Notes: a model not told the origin generated them from the letters alone. A stretch of DNA of 38,837 nt from Campylobacteraceae bacterium (GCA_031255525.1 JAIRSJ010000037.1:1-38837), one strand, 5' to 3'; counted from the first letter of the stretch, positions 27,901 to 37,985 are shown. Numbers and translations are program-made.

Positions 27901-29421
27901 CTATCCTTTAACTGCAAAGGTAGTTTTAAAATCATTCAGTGCTTTCTTTAAACTGTCTTCAATATCTTTATCAAGTACCTTTTTAGTTCCGATTTGCTCC
28001 AAAATATCAGGATATTTTGCTTCGATAAACGGATACAGCTCATTTTCAAATTTGTTCACGTCCGCAGTTGCAACATCATCCAAAAATCCCTTTGCACCGG
28101 CATATATAATTATAACTTGTTTTTCAACGGCAAGCGGAGAATATGGAGGTTGTTTCAAAAGTTCAACCATTCTTTGTCCACGCTCAAGTTGCTTTCTGCT
28201 TGCTTCATCTAAATCGCTTGCAAATTGCGCGAACGCTTGAAGTTCTCTGTACTGTGCCAAGTCCAATCTTAGTGTACCCGAAACTTGTTTCGTCGCTTTA
28301 ATTTGAGCGGCACCGCCAACTCTTGACACTGATAGACCAACATTGATAGCAGGACGTATGCCTGAGTTAAAAAGGTCTGTTTCGAGAAATATCTGACCAT
28401 CTGTGATGGATATGACGTTTGTTGGAATGTATGCAGAAACGTCGCCTGCTTGTGTTTCTATGATAGGAAGCGCCGTCAATGAACCTGCTCCCAAATCGTC
28501 ATTTAATTTTGAAGCGCGTTCAAGCAATCTTGAGTGAAGATAAAATACGTCTCCCGGATATGCTTCGCGTCCTGGTGGTCGACGTAAAATCAAAGACATT
28601 TCACGATAAGCAATAGCGTGTTTTGTCAAATCATCATAAATAATAAGCGCATGGCGGGAATTGTCTCTGAAATATTCTCCCATAGTCACACCTGCGTATG
28701 GAGCCAGATATTGAAGCGCTGCCGAATCGCTTGCACCGGCATTTACGATAATCGTATATTCCATAGCTCCGTGTTCTTCAAGTTTTTTTACAACTTGTGC
28801 TACCGTTGATTGCTTTTGACCTATAGCCACATATATGCAGATAACATTTTGTCCTTTTTGATTGATTATCGTATCCACAGCTACAGTGGTTTTACCCGTT
28901 TGTCTATCGCCTATAATAAGTTCTCTTTGTCCGCGCCCTATCGGAACAAGTGCGTCAATAGCCTTAATTCCTGTCTGGAGAGGTTCATGTACTGACTTTC
29001 TTGCCATGATGCCCGGAGCTTTTTCTTCTACAAATCTGCTCTCTTTTGTCTCGATAGGACCTTTAGCATCTATAGGATCGCCAAGTGAATTTACAACGCG
29101 CCCGATAATGGAATCGCCTACCGGAACTTGCAAAAGTCTTCCTAATCTTTTTACTGACGAACCTTCATAAATACCGTCGCTTTTACCCAAAACAACGATA
29201 CCAACACTCGATTCTTCGAGGTTTAATGCCATTCCGCGCTCGCCGTTTTCAAACTCTACCATTTCGCCAGCCATAATATTGTTTAATCCGTAAACATTTG
29301 CAACGCCGTCAGCTACTGCTATAACTTTGCCTGTTTCTTCAATATTTACGCTGAGATTAAAGTTTTCGATTCTCTCTTTTATGATAGAACTGATTTCGTC
29401 TGCTTTAACTTTAGTTGCCAC
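27901..29421 (-). CDS. atpA: ATP synthase F1 alpha subunit
   Basis: The 506-residue non-catalytic nucleotide-binding subunit has P-loop GDRQTGKT (171-178), an N-terminal helix that meets delta, the beta-barrel (about 25-95), and the signature [17 protein letters not shown] in the C-terminal half. A normal family length. It follows atpH by 19 nt. Confidence 0.98.
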   Translation of the reverse strand: MATKVKADEISSIIKERIENFNLSVNIEETGKVIAVADGVANVYGLNNIMAGEMVEFENGERGMALNLEESSVGIVVLGKSDGIYEGSSVKRLGRLLQVPVGDSIIGRVVNSLGDPIDAKGPIETKESRFVEEKAPGIMARKSVHEPLQTGIKAIDALVPIGRGQRELIIGDRQTGKTTVAVDTIINQKGQNVICIYVAIGQKQSTVAQVVKKLEEHGAMEYTIIVNAGASDSAALQYLAPYAGVTMGEYFRDNSRHALIIYDDLTKHAIAYREMSLILRRPPGREAYPGDVFYLHSRLLERASKLNDDLGAGSLTALPIIETQAGDVSAYIPTNVISITDGQIFLETDLFNSGIRPAINVGLSVSRVGGAAQIKATKQVSGTLRLDLAQYRELQAFAQFASDLDEASRKQLERGQRMVELLKQPPYSPLAVEKQVIIIYAGAKGFLDDVATADVNKFENELYPFIEAKYPDILEQIGTKKVLDKDIEDSLKKALNDFKTTFAVKG

Positions 29422-29440
29422 TTTTATTACTCCTTAGTTT

Positions 29441-29965
29441 TTATATTGCTTTAAGTATATGCTCAGCCATTTGAGCTTTCAATCTATCAAGTGAAAAGTT
29501 TGTTTCAACTCCGATATCATCAATTTGAATTTTTATACCCGAATAATTTGATTTGCATGTATCAAGGTTGATTTGCGCATCAAACTTTTCGCTGAAACTT
29601 TTTTGTAGTTTTTCTACCTGCTCTTTGCTTATATCAAAATCGGCATAAATTTTCCCGCTATAACAGTTATTTTTAAGAGAAATTTGAAATTCTAACTCTT
29701 TATAAATCTCTTTTAAGAATATAAGCCTTTTATTATCTCCCAAAAGATTTATAAAATTTACCAATCTTTCGTCTTTGTTGCTAAGTAAAGATATCACAAA
29801 ATCAACTTTATCTTTTTTATTGATATCCGGCGATGATAAAATCGTCATAAATTTTGCCGAATCAAAAGCTTGGCTTAATCTTTTTAATTCAGTCGCCAAA
29901 TCATTTAACTCTTTAGCGCTAAAAGATTCCAAAAGAGCTTTTACATATCTTTTCGCTACTTTCAT
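29441..29965 (-). CDS. atpH: ATP synthase F1 delta subunit
   Basis: The 174-residue peripheral stalk protein begins VAKRYVKALLESF, the usual delta/OSCP start, and has an N-terminal helical bundle. The C-terminal part carries GIKIQIDDIGVETNFSLDRL, a form of the family's G-x-x-I-x-I-x-x-x-x-x-D-x-S-L motif. It directly abuts atpF, with no intergenic base. Confidence 0.95.
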   Translation of the reverse strand: MKVAKRYVKALLESFSAKELNDLATELKRLSQAFDSAKFMTILSSPDINKKDKVDFVISLLSNKDERLVNFINLLGDNKRLIFLKEIYKELEFQISLKNNCYSGKIYADFDISKEQVEKLQKSFSEKFDAQINLDTCKSNYSGIKIQIDDIGVETNFSLDRLKAQMAEHILKAI

Positions 29966-30475
29966 CTACGCCACCTTTTTAAGAATAATATCTACAAATT
30001 TATCGCGATCGATTTTAATAGAGTCTGCACTAAATAACTCCTCAAGTACTTCGCTTACAACTTGACGTACCATTTTTCTGCGCTCTATATCCATCTGATC
30101 GTTATGAGATTTTTCAAGATTTTCAAGTTCTACTTGCAAATCCATATCCATCTTTTCGAGCAGCATCTTACTCTCTTTTTGGGAAGTCACAAGAAATGCT
30201 TTTGCATTTACTTTTGCCTCTTCAAGCTTTTCAATGGCTATATTTTTTTGGTTTTTAGACTCTTTGAGTTTGTCTTGAATAGCATTTAGTTTGTCTGCAA
30301 TATCTTTTTTTCTGTTTTTGAAAATATTTTGTATTTTGAATTTATTGATTAAAAGATAGTAAAGAAGTCCGGCAAAGAGAAAAAAGTTAATTGTACGTTG
30401 CAATATGTCGGTCTCACCCGAACTGCTTGCAAAAGATAACATCGGAATTATCAAAAGTGCAATATATCTTATCAT
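29966..30475 (-). CDS. atpF: ATP synthase F0 b subunit
   Basis: The 169-residue protein has a hydrophobic N-terminus (about residues 3-16) and a membrane helix (about 28-46, TINFFLFAGLLYYLLINKF) followed by a long charged coiled coil to the C-terminus. It forms the peripheral stalk with b'. The first 17 residues may be a cleavable signal, as seen in some epsilonproteobacterial b subunits. Confidence 0.93.
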   Translation of the reverse strand: MIRYIALLIIPMLSFASSSGETDILQRTINFFLFAGLLYYLLINKFKIQNIFKNRKKDIADKLNAIQDKLKESKNQKNIAIEKLEEAKVNAKAFLVTSQKESKMLLEKMDMDLQVELENLEKSHNDQMDIERRKMVRQVVSEVLEELFSADSIKIDRDKFVDIILKKVA

Positions 30476-30483
30476 GTACTCTC

Positions 30484-30906
30484 CTATATTTTGCTAAGTT
30501 TTGCTTTTATAGCCTCTTTATAAAGAGGCAACTGACCGTTTAGAGCATTCTTGAGCTCTTTTTTTTCTTTTTCAAGAGCTTTGGTAAACTCAATATATTC
30601 TACTTCAAGTCTGTTTTTTTTCTCTTTTATCTTGTTTTCGGAGTCAATTTTCGCTTTTGCCAAAATATCAGCACGCTCTTTTGCCGCTTTATTTTTGGCA
30701 TCAAGAATTATTTTATCGGCTTCCTCATAATAGATACTTGTGTCGGCGGAATTTTTAGTAGCATTTTCCAAATCTTTTTTTATAAGAGCACTTCTATTGT
30801 CGATAAAATCAAGCAGTGGCTTATAAAGGATTTTATTAAGTATAAACAGCAGGGCTAAAAATATAACTGCTGTTGGCAACATCAACGTGAGATACATGTC
30901 CAACAT
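30484..30906 (-). CDS. atpF': ATP synthase F0 b' subunit
   Basis: The 140-residue second b-type subunit has one N-terminal membrane helix (about 5-27) with NKILYKPLLDFIDNR after it. This is a common b-type pattern, and a Lys/Glu-rich coiled coil follows. The presence of b and b' together is usual in Campylobacterota and phototrophs. It is first of the ATP synthase genes; a (atpB) and c (atpE) are not in the window. Confidence 0.93.
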   Translation of the reverse strand: MLDMYLTLMLPTAVIFLALLFILNKILYKPLLDFIDNRSALIKKDLENATKNSADTSIYYEEADKIILDAKNKAAKERADILAKAKIDSENKIKEKKNRLEVEYIEFTKALEKEKKELKNALNGQLPLYKEAIKAKLSKI

Positions 30907-30989
30907 AGGGCTTTCTCCTTAATTTTAAGCAGTAAATGATTTTAGTCTGCTTTTATCTTTCTCTTGAAAGGTTATGAAATAAACTTGGG

Positions 30990-30995
30990 ATTCTA
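30990..30995 (-). promoter_or_regulatory. Possible -10 box upstream of the ATP synthase genes
   Basis: The 130-bp gap between parB and atpF' is the largest in the obgE-to-cpoB block. On the minus strand it contains TAGAAT about 85 bp before the atpF' start. This is a weak match without a clear -35, so an internal promoter is only suggested. Confidence 0.25.
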
Positions 30996-31036
30996 CCATT
31001 TTAAACAAAAAACTTTCATTAAATTTTCAACAAAAA

Positions 31037-31894
31037 CTATTTCAAATTTCTTATGCGTTCCAAAAAACTCTCTATTTCCTGTGTATTTTTAAAATTTATT
31101 ATCAAAGAGTCTTTTGACATCTTTGCTTTTAATCCCAAATCCGTAATTTTTTCATGCAAGGCTCGCAAGGACGGATTAAATTTGATCTCTTTTTTCTGTT
31201 TTTTTAAAGATACGGGATTGATTTTGAGTTGTTTTACAAGATTTTCCGTCTCCCTCACGCTCAATCTTTGCCCCAAAATAGTGTTTACTATCGTCTCTTC
31301 ATCTATAGCGTCAAGTCCTACGATGATTTTTGCATGTCCTTGTGATATTCTGTTTTCGGCTATAAGTTGTTTGGTTTTTTCGGAAAGTGATAAAAGTCTT
31401 ATAGTGTTTGTGATTTGCGCGCGGCTTTTGTGTATTATTTCCGACAAGCCTTCTTGAGTGATATTGTATTCATCTATAAGTTCTTGATATGCTTTTCCGA
31501 GTTCTATAGGATTTAAATCTTCTCTTTGGATATTTTCGATAAGAGCCAATTCGCGTAATTTTTCAGATTCGTAATCGGCTACTATAGCTTTTATGCTTTT
31601 AAATCCTGCTATTTGACTGGCGCGCAAACGTCTTTCGCCTGCAAGCAACATAAAACCATTCTCTTTTTTGATTACTAAAATAGGCTGTAAAAGTCCGTGT
31701 TTTTTGATAGAAGATGCCAAGTCTTTTAGAGCTTCTTCTTTAAAAACGGTTCTTGGCTGATATGGATTTGGCGTAATCTTATCTATTTCTATCTCTTGAA
31801 TGCGGGAACTATCCTGCTGAAACTCTTGCCTGTAAGCCTCTTCTACATCTTCAAAAATAGCGCCAAGACCTCTTCCCAATGCTTTTTTTGCCAT
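31037..31894 (-). CDS. parB: Chromosome partitioning protein ParB
   Basis: The 285-residue CTPase/DNA-binding protein opens with KKALGRGLGAIFED, has the IDKITPNPYQPRTVF and LLAGERRLRASQIAG motifs (the GERRxRA CTP site), LIENIQREDLNPIELGKAYQ, and a helix-turn-helix at about residues 145-190 (ITQEGLSEIIHKSRAQITNTIRLL). A C-terminal dimerisation segment follows. It should load at parS sites near the origin. No parS-like 16-mer was seen in this window. It is 3 nt from parA. Confidence 0.96.
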   Translation of the reverse strand: MAKKALGRGLGAIFEDVEEAYRQEFQQDSSRIQEIEIDKITPNPYQPRTVFKEEALKDLASSIKKHGLLQPILVIKKENGFMLLAGERRLRASQIAGFKSIKAIVADYESEKLRELALIENIQREDLNPIELGKAYQELIDEYNITQEGLSEIIHKSRAQITNTIRLLSLSEKTKQLIAENRISQGHAKIIVGLDAIDEETIVNTILGQRLSVRETENLVKQLKINPVSLKKQKKEIKFNPSLRALHEKITDLGLKAKMSKDSLIINFKNTQEIESFLERIRNLK

Positions 31895-31897
31895 ATG

Positions 31898-32683
31898 TTA
31901 ACCTGCCAAAATAGATTTTGCCAAATCTTTATAGGCGACAGAACCCGGAGATTTGTCATCATATAAGATAATAGGTTTGCCGAAACTCGGAGATTCAGCC
32001 AGCTTGACATTTCTTGGTATTACCACAAAGTTCTTATTATTTTTTGTTGCGAACAGTTTATTTTTAAAATGCTGCTGCAAGTCTGCAAAAACTTGACGCG
32101 AGAGATTATTTTGTGTGCTGAACATTGTCGGTAAAAAACCTCGTATTTCCAAAGACGGATTTATAGTTTTTTTGACAAGTTTTACGGTATTTAACAGTTG
32201 TGCTAATCCTTCCAAAGCGTAAAATTCACACTGAATGGGGATAATTACAGAATCTGCAGCGCTCAAAGCATTAATAGTAATGCTGCCAAGAGCAGGAGGC
32301 GAATCTACCAATATAAAATCATAATTGTCTTTTATCTCGTCTATAGCGTGTTTTAATATAAGTTCCCGACCTCTTGTATCGTTGTCGTAAAACTCTTTTT
32401 CAACCCCGACCAAGCCGATATTAGAAGGTGCCAAAGATAGATTTTTTACCTCTGTTTTTAATATAACTTGTGAAAGTTTTTTACGTCCTATGAGCACATG
32501 ATATATGTTGAACTCATAATTATTGCGATTAAATCCAAGTCCTGTGGTAGCATTTGACTGGGGGTCTATATCAATCAGTAAAACCTTTTTGCCATCTACC
32601 GCTAAAGATGCGGACAAATTAACAGCAGTGGTGGTTTTGCCAACTCCACCTTTTTGGTTGGCTATAGTGATAACTTCGCTCAT
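31898..32683 (-). CDS. parA: Chromosome partitioning ATPase ParA (Soj)
   Basis: The 261-residue ATPase has the deviant Walker A KGGVGKTT (11-18), with the signature lysine K11, the A' motif LLIDIDPQSNATTGLG (about 34-50) and the Walker B region FILVDSPPALG (about 120-130). It has no N-terminal helix-turn-helix, as in chromosomal Soj proteins. It overlaps birA by 4 nt. Confidence 0.97.
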   Translation of the reverse strand: MSEVITIANQKGGVGKTTTAVNLSASLAVDGKKVLLIDIDPQSNATTGLGFNRNNYEFNIYHVLIGRKKLSQVILKTEVKNLSLAPSNIGLVGVEKEFYDNDTRGRELILKHAIDEIKDNYDFILVDSPPALGSITINALSAADSVIIPIQCEFYALEGLAQLLNTVKLVKKTINPSLEIRGFLPTMFSTQNNLSRQVFADLQQHFKNKLFATKNNKNFVVIPRNVKLAESPSFGKPIILYDDKSPGSVAYKDLAKSILAG

Positions 32684-33315
32684 CTTAAACTATATACCCT
32701 TTTGCCTTCTATCTCTATTGACCCGTCAGGGCACAGCTTTGCTTTTTTCAAAAGAAGGTATTTTCCCTCTATGTGCACGCCAAAATTTTGGCTAAATTGA
32801 AATTCTAACTCATATTTACTAAAAATATGCTTCCATGAAGGAAAATCTTTTAAAGAGGGTATAAAATTACTCACAAGTTCATGGGGTGTTATTGATATAT
32901 CAAGTATGCCGTGCTCTTTTTTTGCATGTGCAAGATTCATGCCGATAGATACTACGAAAAAATCTTTTACTTTTGCAGTAAGGGTTCCTCCGATTTTCTT
33001 GTTGTCCAGATAAAAATCATTAGGCCATTTTATCCGTACCAAAGAGTTTTTTTGCCTTAAAAACTCAAGTAAGAGCTGCGAAAAATAGATAGATGTTGAG
33101 GCATGTGGCAAATCATACGGCAACACAGAAGAGGGCAGAGCAAAACTCAAAAATAGATTTCCTTCGAATCCGTACCATGAATTTTCTCTGCTTCCTATGC
33201 CATCATTTTGATTTTTTGCGTACAGGGCAAACGGTTTTGTTACATCACCGTTTTTTATTGCGGCACACAACCAAGTATGAGTCGAGTTTATCTCATCAAC
33301 AAAATGTATCTCCAA
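32680..33315 (-). CDS. birA: Biotin--protein ligase (catalytic domain only)
   Basis: Attaches biotin to the carboxyltransferase carrier protein. The 211-residue protein has the biotinyl-AMP motif as GIGSRENSWYG (about residues 40-50), KWPND (about 97-101) and KKIGGTL (about 106-112). The N-terminal DNA-binding domain of E. coli BirA is absent, so it should not repress biotin genes. The start overlaps the fmt end by 20 nt. Confidence 0.92.
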   Translation of the reverse strand: MEIHFVDEINSTHTWLCAAIKNGDVTKPFALYAKNQNDGIGSRENSWYGFEGNLFLSFALPSSVLPYDLPHASTSIYFSQLLLEFLRQKNSLVRIKWPNDFYLDNKKIGGTLTAKVKDFFVVSIGMNLAHAKKEHGILDISITPHELVSNFIPSLKDFPSWKHIFSKYELEFQFSQNFGVHIEGKYLLLKKAKLCPDGSIEIEGKRVYSLR

Positions 33316-34213
33316 CTTTTACCCTTTTTCCGTTGACATATGAAAAGGCATCCGTCTCTTGTTTCGACACAGCCGCTACGCGCGATAATTTTACATATCC
33401 ATCCGCACATGTCACAAACACTTGTTTTTGATTTATCCGTACGATAATGCCTCTATTGTTATTGTGATTCGCCTTTTCACACTCAAAAGATTTAAGTTTT
33501 AAACCATTCGGTAAAAAAACTCCTGGCCACGGAGTAAAGGCAAGCAGTTTTTGTTTCAATTCTTTGCATGTAAGATTAAAATTTATCTCTCCGTCTTCTT
33601 TTATTATTTTAGAGGTTTTTGAACTAAGAGCACTTATCTGTTTTATATGCAATATATTTTCATAAGAGCGGATAATCTTGAGCGTCAGTTTTGCAGCTTT
33701 TTTTGAAAGCAGATCAAAAAGTGTGTCGGCGTTTAGATTTTTTATTTTTACATAACTAAATCCGAGCATATCACCCGTATCAAGTCCGGCTGCCATTTTC
33801 ATTGCGCTTACACCGCCATATTCATCATCATTCAATATACTTTGTTGTATTGGACTAGCGCCTCTGTATTTTGGCAACAGCGATGCGTGTAAATTTATGC
33901 AGGGCGCTATTTGTAAAATATTTTCGGGCAATATTTTTCCATATGCAGCAACGATTATAAAATCAGGCTTTAGCGATGCTATATATTCTCTACTCTCCTT
34001 TATATTTTCGGGCTGAAGTATATCCGATTTAAAACCGCTATTTAAGGCAAATTGTTTTACATGAGGAGAGCTTAAAATTTGTCCGCGTCCCACTTTTTTA
34101 TCAGGCTGCGTAAAAAGTGCGCAAATTTCTACATCTTGAGCGTTTAATAAAGATTCAAAAATAGTGGTCGCATAAGAGGGCGTACCCATAAAAACTATGC
34201 GATACTTTTTCAT
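33296..34213 (-). CDS. fmt: Methionyl-tRNA formyltransferase
   Basis: The 305-residue enzyme formylates initiator Met-tRNA using 10-formyl-THF. The N-terminal catalytic domain has N107 and H109 in CINLHASLLPKYRGASPIQ and D145 in GLDTGDM, the expected catalytic triad. The C-terminal OB-fold domain starts near residue 205. Its start overlaps the proB stop by 4 nt. Confidence 0.96.
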   Translation of the reverse strand: MKKYRIVFMGTPSYATTIFESLLNAQDVEICALFTQPDKKVGRGQILSSPHVKQFALNSGFKSDILQPENIKESREYIASLKPDFIIVAAYGKILPENILQIAPCINLHASLLPKYRGASPIQQSILNDDEYGGVSAMKMAAGLDTGDMLGFSYVKIKNLNADTLFDLLSKKAAKLTLKIIRSYENILHIKQISALSSKTSKIIKEDGEINFNLTCKELKQKLLAFTPWPGVFLPNGLKLKSFECEKANHNNNRGIIVRINQKQVFVTCADGYVKLSRVAAVSKQETDAFSYVNGKRVKVGDTFC

Positions 34214-34986
34214 TTAAACTTGCCTTTTGGCATAAATAATGTTCCGCCGCTATGTCTGTTTTCCAAAATAAAATTTTTGGCGTCGTTTAAATCAAATCCG
34301 CTTGTCAAAAACATGGAGCGCTTGTTTTTAAGTAAAAAGTCGGCGGCTTTTAATTTCGTTACAATACCACCTGTGCTGAATTCCGAACCTGCATTTATAT
34401 TTTTGCATAATTCGCTTTTTTCTATTTTATCTACATGCAAGATAAGTTTTGCATTTTTATCCTCTTTGGGATCTGCGCTGTAATACCCGTCAATATCAGA
34501 TAAAATTACTAATAAATCGGCATCAAAAAAATGCGTTACATGCGCAGATAATTGGTCGTTATCGCCAAATACAATCTCTTCAACAGCCGTTGAGTCATTC
34601 TCATTTATGATAGGCAAGACCCCGTTTTTTAAAAGCGTATTTACAGCGTCACGCGCCGCTTTTGTTCGCTTTCTCGAATCAAAATCATCATAAACCAACA
34701 AGATTTGAGCTCCGATTTTTCCGTATTTTTGTAGAAATTCATTATAGTATTGCATAAGATAAGGCTGTCCTATAGCTGCTAAAGCTTGCTTATCGGAGAT
34801 TATCTTTTTATCTAATTTTATTTTTGAAAATCCTGTGGCAACCGCGCCTGAGCTCACCAAAATTACTTCATGCTTATCCATGGCAAGTGCTAAAAACTCA
34901 ACGAGTTTTTCAAATCTTGAGATAGATAATCTTTCCTCGTCGTTTATGACATGCGTTCCTACTTTAATTACTATTCGTTTTTTCAT
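34210..34986 (-). CDS. proB: Glutamate 5-kinase (short form)
   Basis: First step of proline synthesis, ATP-dependent. The 258-residue protein has the amino-acid-kinase core: KVGTHVI start, SSGAVATGF near residue 45-53, [24 protein letters not shown] near 130-153, and GTGGI-like [12 protein letters not shown] near 203-214. The C-terminal PUA domain of the E. coli enzyme (367 residues) is missing, as in other Campylobacterota. Start overlaps the obgE end by 23 nt. Confidence 0.95.
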   Translation of the reverse strand: MKKRIVIKVGTHVINDEERLSISRFEKLVEFLALAMDKHEVILVSSGAVATGFSKIKLDKKIISDKQALAAIGQPYLMQYYNEFLQKYGKIGAQILLVYDDFDSRKRTKAARDAVNTLLKNGVLPIINENDSTAVEEIVFGDNDQLSAHVTHFFDADLLVILSDIDGYYSADPKEDKNAKLILHVDKIEKSELCKNINAGSEFSTGGIVTKLKAADFLLKNKRSMFLTSGFDLNDAKNFILENRHSGGTLFMPKGKFK

Positions 34987-36064
34987 CTTTTGTCTCTTTT
35001 AAAATATCGTTTAACGCAAAAATCAATGCTTTTACATTAAAGTTTGTTGCTGAAGAGATAGGCAATACAAAGCGGGCATCTCCTTTTTTTGTTTCACTTT
35101 GTAAGTAATAAGGTAGATTATCCGACAGGGCGTATTTCAAATCGCAAGTTTTGTTCATATGTAAAGAGTTCAAGAAAGAGATAATATTATCACTCGCTTC
35201 TTTTTGTTCTATCACATCTGTTTTAGTAATCGCTACGGCAAATTTTTTATTTGTCATATTTTTTGAAAATTTATTCAATTCAAATTTTAGAGTTTTAAAT
35301 TGCTCTTCAAGGCTTCTTTGATTTGTGATATCAAGCATGAAAAGTAAAAATTTTGTTCTCTCTATGTGTTTTAAAAACTCCAATCCCAAGCCTTTGCCCC
35401 CACTTGCTCCATCTATTATTCCAGGGATATCGGCCATAACAAAAGAGTTAAAGTCATCTACATGCACTACGCCAAGCTTTGGAGTTAGAGTTGTAAATTC
35501 GTAATTTGCTATCTGCGGTCTTGCGTTTGATACTGCTGATATCAGTGTGGATTTGCCGACATTTGGAAATCCTACAAGCCCGATGTCGGCTATTAGTTTG
35601 AGTTCCAATCTCACGAAGGCACTCTTGCCTTCAAGTCCTTTTTGCGCATAACGCGGCTGTTGGTTTGTAGAGCTTCTAAAATGCCAGTTTCCGAGTCCGC
35701 CAAGTCCGCCTTCCAAAAAGAGAGTTTTTTGGTTTTCATCTATCAAATCAAGCAAAACTTCCTCGCTTTTTGCATCTATAACCTGCGTTCCGGGGGGTAC
35801 TCCTATCTCTAAATCCTCGCCTTTTTTCCCATGTTTTTTATTGCTGAGTCCATTTTCGCCGTTCTTGGCTTTTAACTGTTTTAAGCCGCGAAAAGATGAT
35901 AGAGTGTGGGAATTTCTATCTACTTTGAAAAAAATATCTCCGCCTTTTCCACCGTCTCCACCGTCAGGTCCGCCATTGGTTACGTATTTTTCACGTCTGA
36001 ATGTTGCTGCGCCTGCGCCGCCTTTTCCTGAGCTTAGTGTAAGTTCTACGCTATCTATAAACAT
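34964..36064 (-). CDS. obgE: GTPase Obg (CgtA)
   Basis: The 366-residue ribosome-assembly GTPase has the Gly-rich Obg fold (residues 1-158), with [22 protein letters not shown]. Its G domain has G1 GFPNVGKS (165-172), the switch region [15 protein letters not shown]3 DIPGI and G4 TKTD. There is no extra C-terminal OCT domain beyond the short tail. It follows rpmA after about 310 bp that hold two terminator-like hairpins, so it probably opens its own transcription unit. Confidence 0.97.
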   Translation of the reverse strand: MFIDSVELTLSSGKGGAGAATFRREKYVTNGGPDGGDGGKGGDIFFKVDRNSHTLSSFRGLKQLKAKNGENGLSNKKHGKKGEDLEIGVPPGTQVIDAKSEEVLLDLIDENQKTLFLEGGLGGLGNWHFRSSTNQQPRYAQKGLEGKSAFVRLELKLIADIGLVGFPNVGKSTLISAVSNARPQIANYEFTTLTPKLGVVHVDDFNSFVMADIPGIIDGASGGKGLGLEFLKHIERTKFLLFMLDITNQRSLEEQFKTLKFELNKFSKNMTNKKFAVAITKTDVIEQKEASDNIISFLNSLHMNKTCDLKYALSDNLPYYLQSETKKGDARFVLPISSATNFNVKALIFALNDILKETKDEKTNSN

Positions 36065-36375
36065 TTATTTGCTTGTTTTATTTTTTTTGATTTTATATTG
36101 AGTTTTTTGCAAGATGATTGAATAAAAGTTGTTCGTTGAATGTCAAAGACGCAAAATAATTTTTTACATTTTATCCATACTGCCTGAGCATTTTTTAGTA
36201 TCATCTTTTGGCTATTATTAGATTTTACTTTTTGTCTGCTTTTGTTGTGCACAACATCTGTTGTAATAAAGAAAGTAGGATGAACCGATAGTAGAATACT
36301 GTTTTTCATAATATTTCTTAACTTTCTTTTGTAAAAGACCCTCCTATATACAAAGAGGGACTAAAAAAAGAAGCC
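36065..36375. other. Intergenic region between rpmA and obgE
   Basis: About 310 bp. It holds the rpmA terminators at its right end, an AT-rich stretch that should contain the obgE promoter, and one copy (36152-36169) of an 18-bp sequence repeated upstream of rplU. An 84-codon ORF on the minus strand (36055-36309) has no convincing ribosome-binding site. Confidence 0.5.
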
Positions 36376-36391
36376 CTATTGGGCGATAGGG
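36339..36391 (-). terminator. Tandem terminators after rpmA
   Basis: On the minus strand CCCTAT-CGCCCA-ATAGGG, followed by CTTCTTTTTTT (36363-36391), is a classic intrinsic terminator that includes the rpmA stop codon. A second stem, CCCTC / GAGGG with an 11-nt loop followed by TCTTTT (36339-36359), is just downstream. Confidence 0.75.
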
Positions 36392-36636
36392 TAGACGGAT
36401 ACTTTTTTGCGCTTGGCATCTTTTTGTTCAAATTTTACAAAACCGTCAATAAGCGCATATATGGTGTGATCAACGCCAATACCGACATTTTTGCCTGCAT
36501 GCGTTTTAGTTCCGCGCTGACGAATGATAATATTTCCCGCTCTGACGAATTCGCCGCCGAATTTTTTAACGCCTAACCTGCGTCCTGCCGAGTCGCGGTT
36601 ATTTTGAGTACTACCTTGACCTTTTTTATGAGCCAT
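36376..36636 (-). CDS. rpmA: 50S ribosomal protein L27
   Basis: The 86-residue protein starts [35 protein letters not shown], the family signature of the N-terminal tail that enters the peptidyl-transferase centre, and contains the [24 protein letters not shown] core. It ends YPIAQ. It is 10 bp after rplU. Confidence 0.98.
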   Translation of the reverse strand: MAHKKGQGSTQNNRDSAGRRLGVKKFGGEFVRAGNIIIRQRGTKTHAGKNVGIGVDHTIYALIDGFVKFEQKDAKRKKVSVYPIAQ

Positions 36637-36646
36637 TATATTCTCC

Positions 36647-36955
36647 TTAAGCGCTTATTTTTACTATTTTAACGCGAGTATATTGTCGTCTGAAACCTCT
36701 TTTTAGTTTAGAGTCTTTTCGTCTGCGTTTTTTATAAATAACAACTTTTTTATCTTTGCCCGAATTTACCACTTCAAGCTCTACAGTTGCACCTTTAACA
36801 TATGGAGTTCCGATTTTTAGCTTTTTGTCGTTAAGTGCTAAAACTTCGGTAACCTCAATCTTATCCTTCGGCTGAGCGTCAAGCTTGTCTACATTTATGT
36901 AGTCGCCTTCTTGAACTTTATACTGCTTCCCGCCGCTTCTGATAATAGCGTACAT
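36647..36955 (-). CDS. rplU: 50S ribosomal protein L21
   Basis: The 102-residue protein begins [20 protein letters not shown] and ends with the basic tail [23 protein letters not shown], which has the L21 signature. Paired with L27, as in most bacteria. A ribosome-binding site AAAGGA precedes the ATG. Confidence 0.98.
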   Translation of the reverse strand: MYAIIRSGGKQYKVQEGDYINVDKLDAQPKDKIEVTEVLALNDKKLKIGTPYVKGATVELEVVNSGKDKKVVIYKKRRRKDSKLKRGFRRQYTRVKIVKISA

Positions 36956-37325
36956 AGCTATCCTTTATTAGGTGGATTTTTAATATAAGGGCAAAATGAT
37001 ACCGAAAAATATATTAAGGATAGTTGAATGGATTTTTGCGGCAATATCTTTTGTACAGCAGCTGTTGCTAACGTCAAAATCAAGTTTATCTTTTGCAAGA
37101 TATTTATAACATTAACAGATAGAAATTGCTATGGATTTTGCGTTACGGTATAAAATATGCTTTGACATATTATTAAGTGAAAATTACATTTCAAAGAGCC
37201 TGAAAACAGCATAATCATAGTACAAGCAGCAAAGATACAAAATAATTTTTTACATAATTTCTTTTTATAAAACTTATTTTAAAAATTTGTGGGGTTTTAT
37301 CAAATAAATGCTTTAAATTATAAAT
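36956..37325. other. Intergenic region upstream of rplU
   Basis: A 370-bp AT-rich stretch without a gene-sized ORF. It should hold the rplU-rpmA promoter (TATATTAAA is about 27 bp before the start on the minus strand) and carries the second copy (37238-37255) of an 18-bp repeat also found upstream of obgE. Confidence 0.5.
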
Positions 37326-37703
37326 TTATAAAGCAAAAAGCGATGTTTTCTCTTTTTTTGTTAAGGAGCTGAAAACTATCTCATATGATTCATAGATTAA
37401 TTGTTCCAAAAATTTTATATCCATATCCGAATTTTCATAATGCAGTGTATTCCAATGTTTTTTATTCATGTGATAAGCGGCTGTGATTTCGGGATATTTT
37501 TCTCTCAAGTGGACATTGATAAAAGGGTCGTTTTTAAAATTCATCATGGGGTTTTTATTATTATGCATCACGAGTATAAACATTCTGCTGCCTATCCAAA
37601 AAAGTGTAGAATCCCATGAAGGTTTATACTCTTTTAGGGTATTTTGCTGTTTTAACGCAAGTTTTTCTATAGTTTGAAAGGTTATCAACAATTTCCTTTG
37701 CAC
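37326..37703 (-). CDS. MmcQ/YjbR-family protein
   Basis: The 125-residue protein has the family pattern: helix start with F-x-x-I near residue 10, WDSTLFWIGSRMFILV (about 29-44), FINVHLREKYPEIT, and the signature AAYHMNKKHWNTLHY (about 75-90), followed by LEQLIYESYEIVFSSLTKKEK. The family adopts a CyaY-like fold proposed to bind DNA, but no function is established. It stands alone between rplU and surE, with AT-rich gaps on both sides. Confidence 0.85.
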   Translation of the reverse strand: MQRKLLITFQTIEKLALKQQNTLKEYKPSWDSTLFWIGSRMFILVMHNNKNPMMNFKNDPFINVHLREKYPEITAAYHMNKKHWNTLHYENSDMDIKFLEQLIYESYEIVFSSLTKKEKTSLFAL

Positions 37704-37985
37704 ATATATATTTGTTAGCTTTACAATTTTATCAGATAAATGTGCAAAAAGAGATTTTTTATAAAAATATCAATTGTATTTAGAATAAAAACAACTTTAA
37801 AATTAAATGAGTTTTTGAAATATGGGGCAGCATCAAACAATTTAACGATAAAAGATCAATACTGCCATCAAGTCAATACTTAATCGCATTTTTAATGATA
37901 AGAAGATACAAAGTCGAGCGTTTTTGCGTGTAGTTGTTGTTTCCATCATAATTAAAATTAAAATCTCATAAGTTTTTTTGCAAAA

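Noticed and set aside
36055-36309. 84-codon minus-strand ORF upstream of obgE
   Set aside because: No convincing ribosome-binding site, overlaps the obgE start, composition resembles translated intergenic DNA, and it occupies the likely obgE promoter region.
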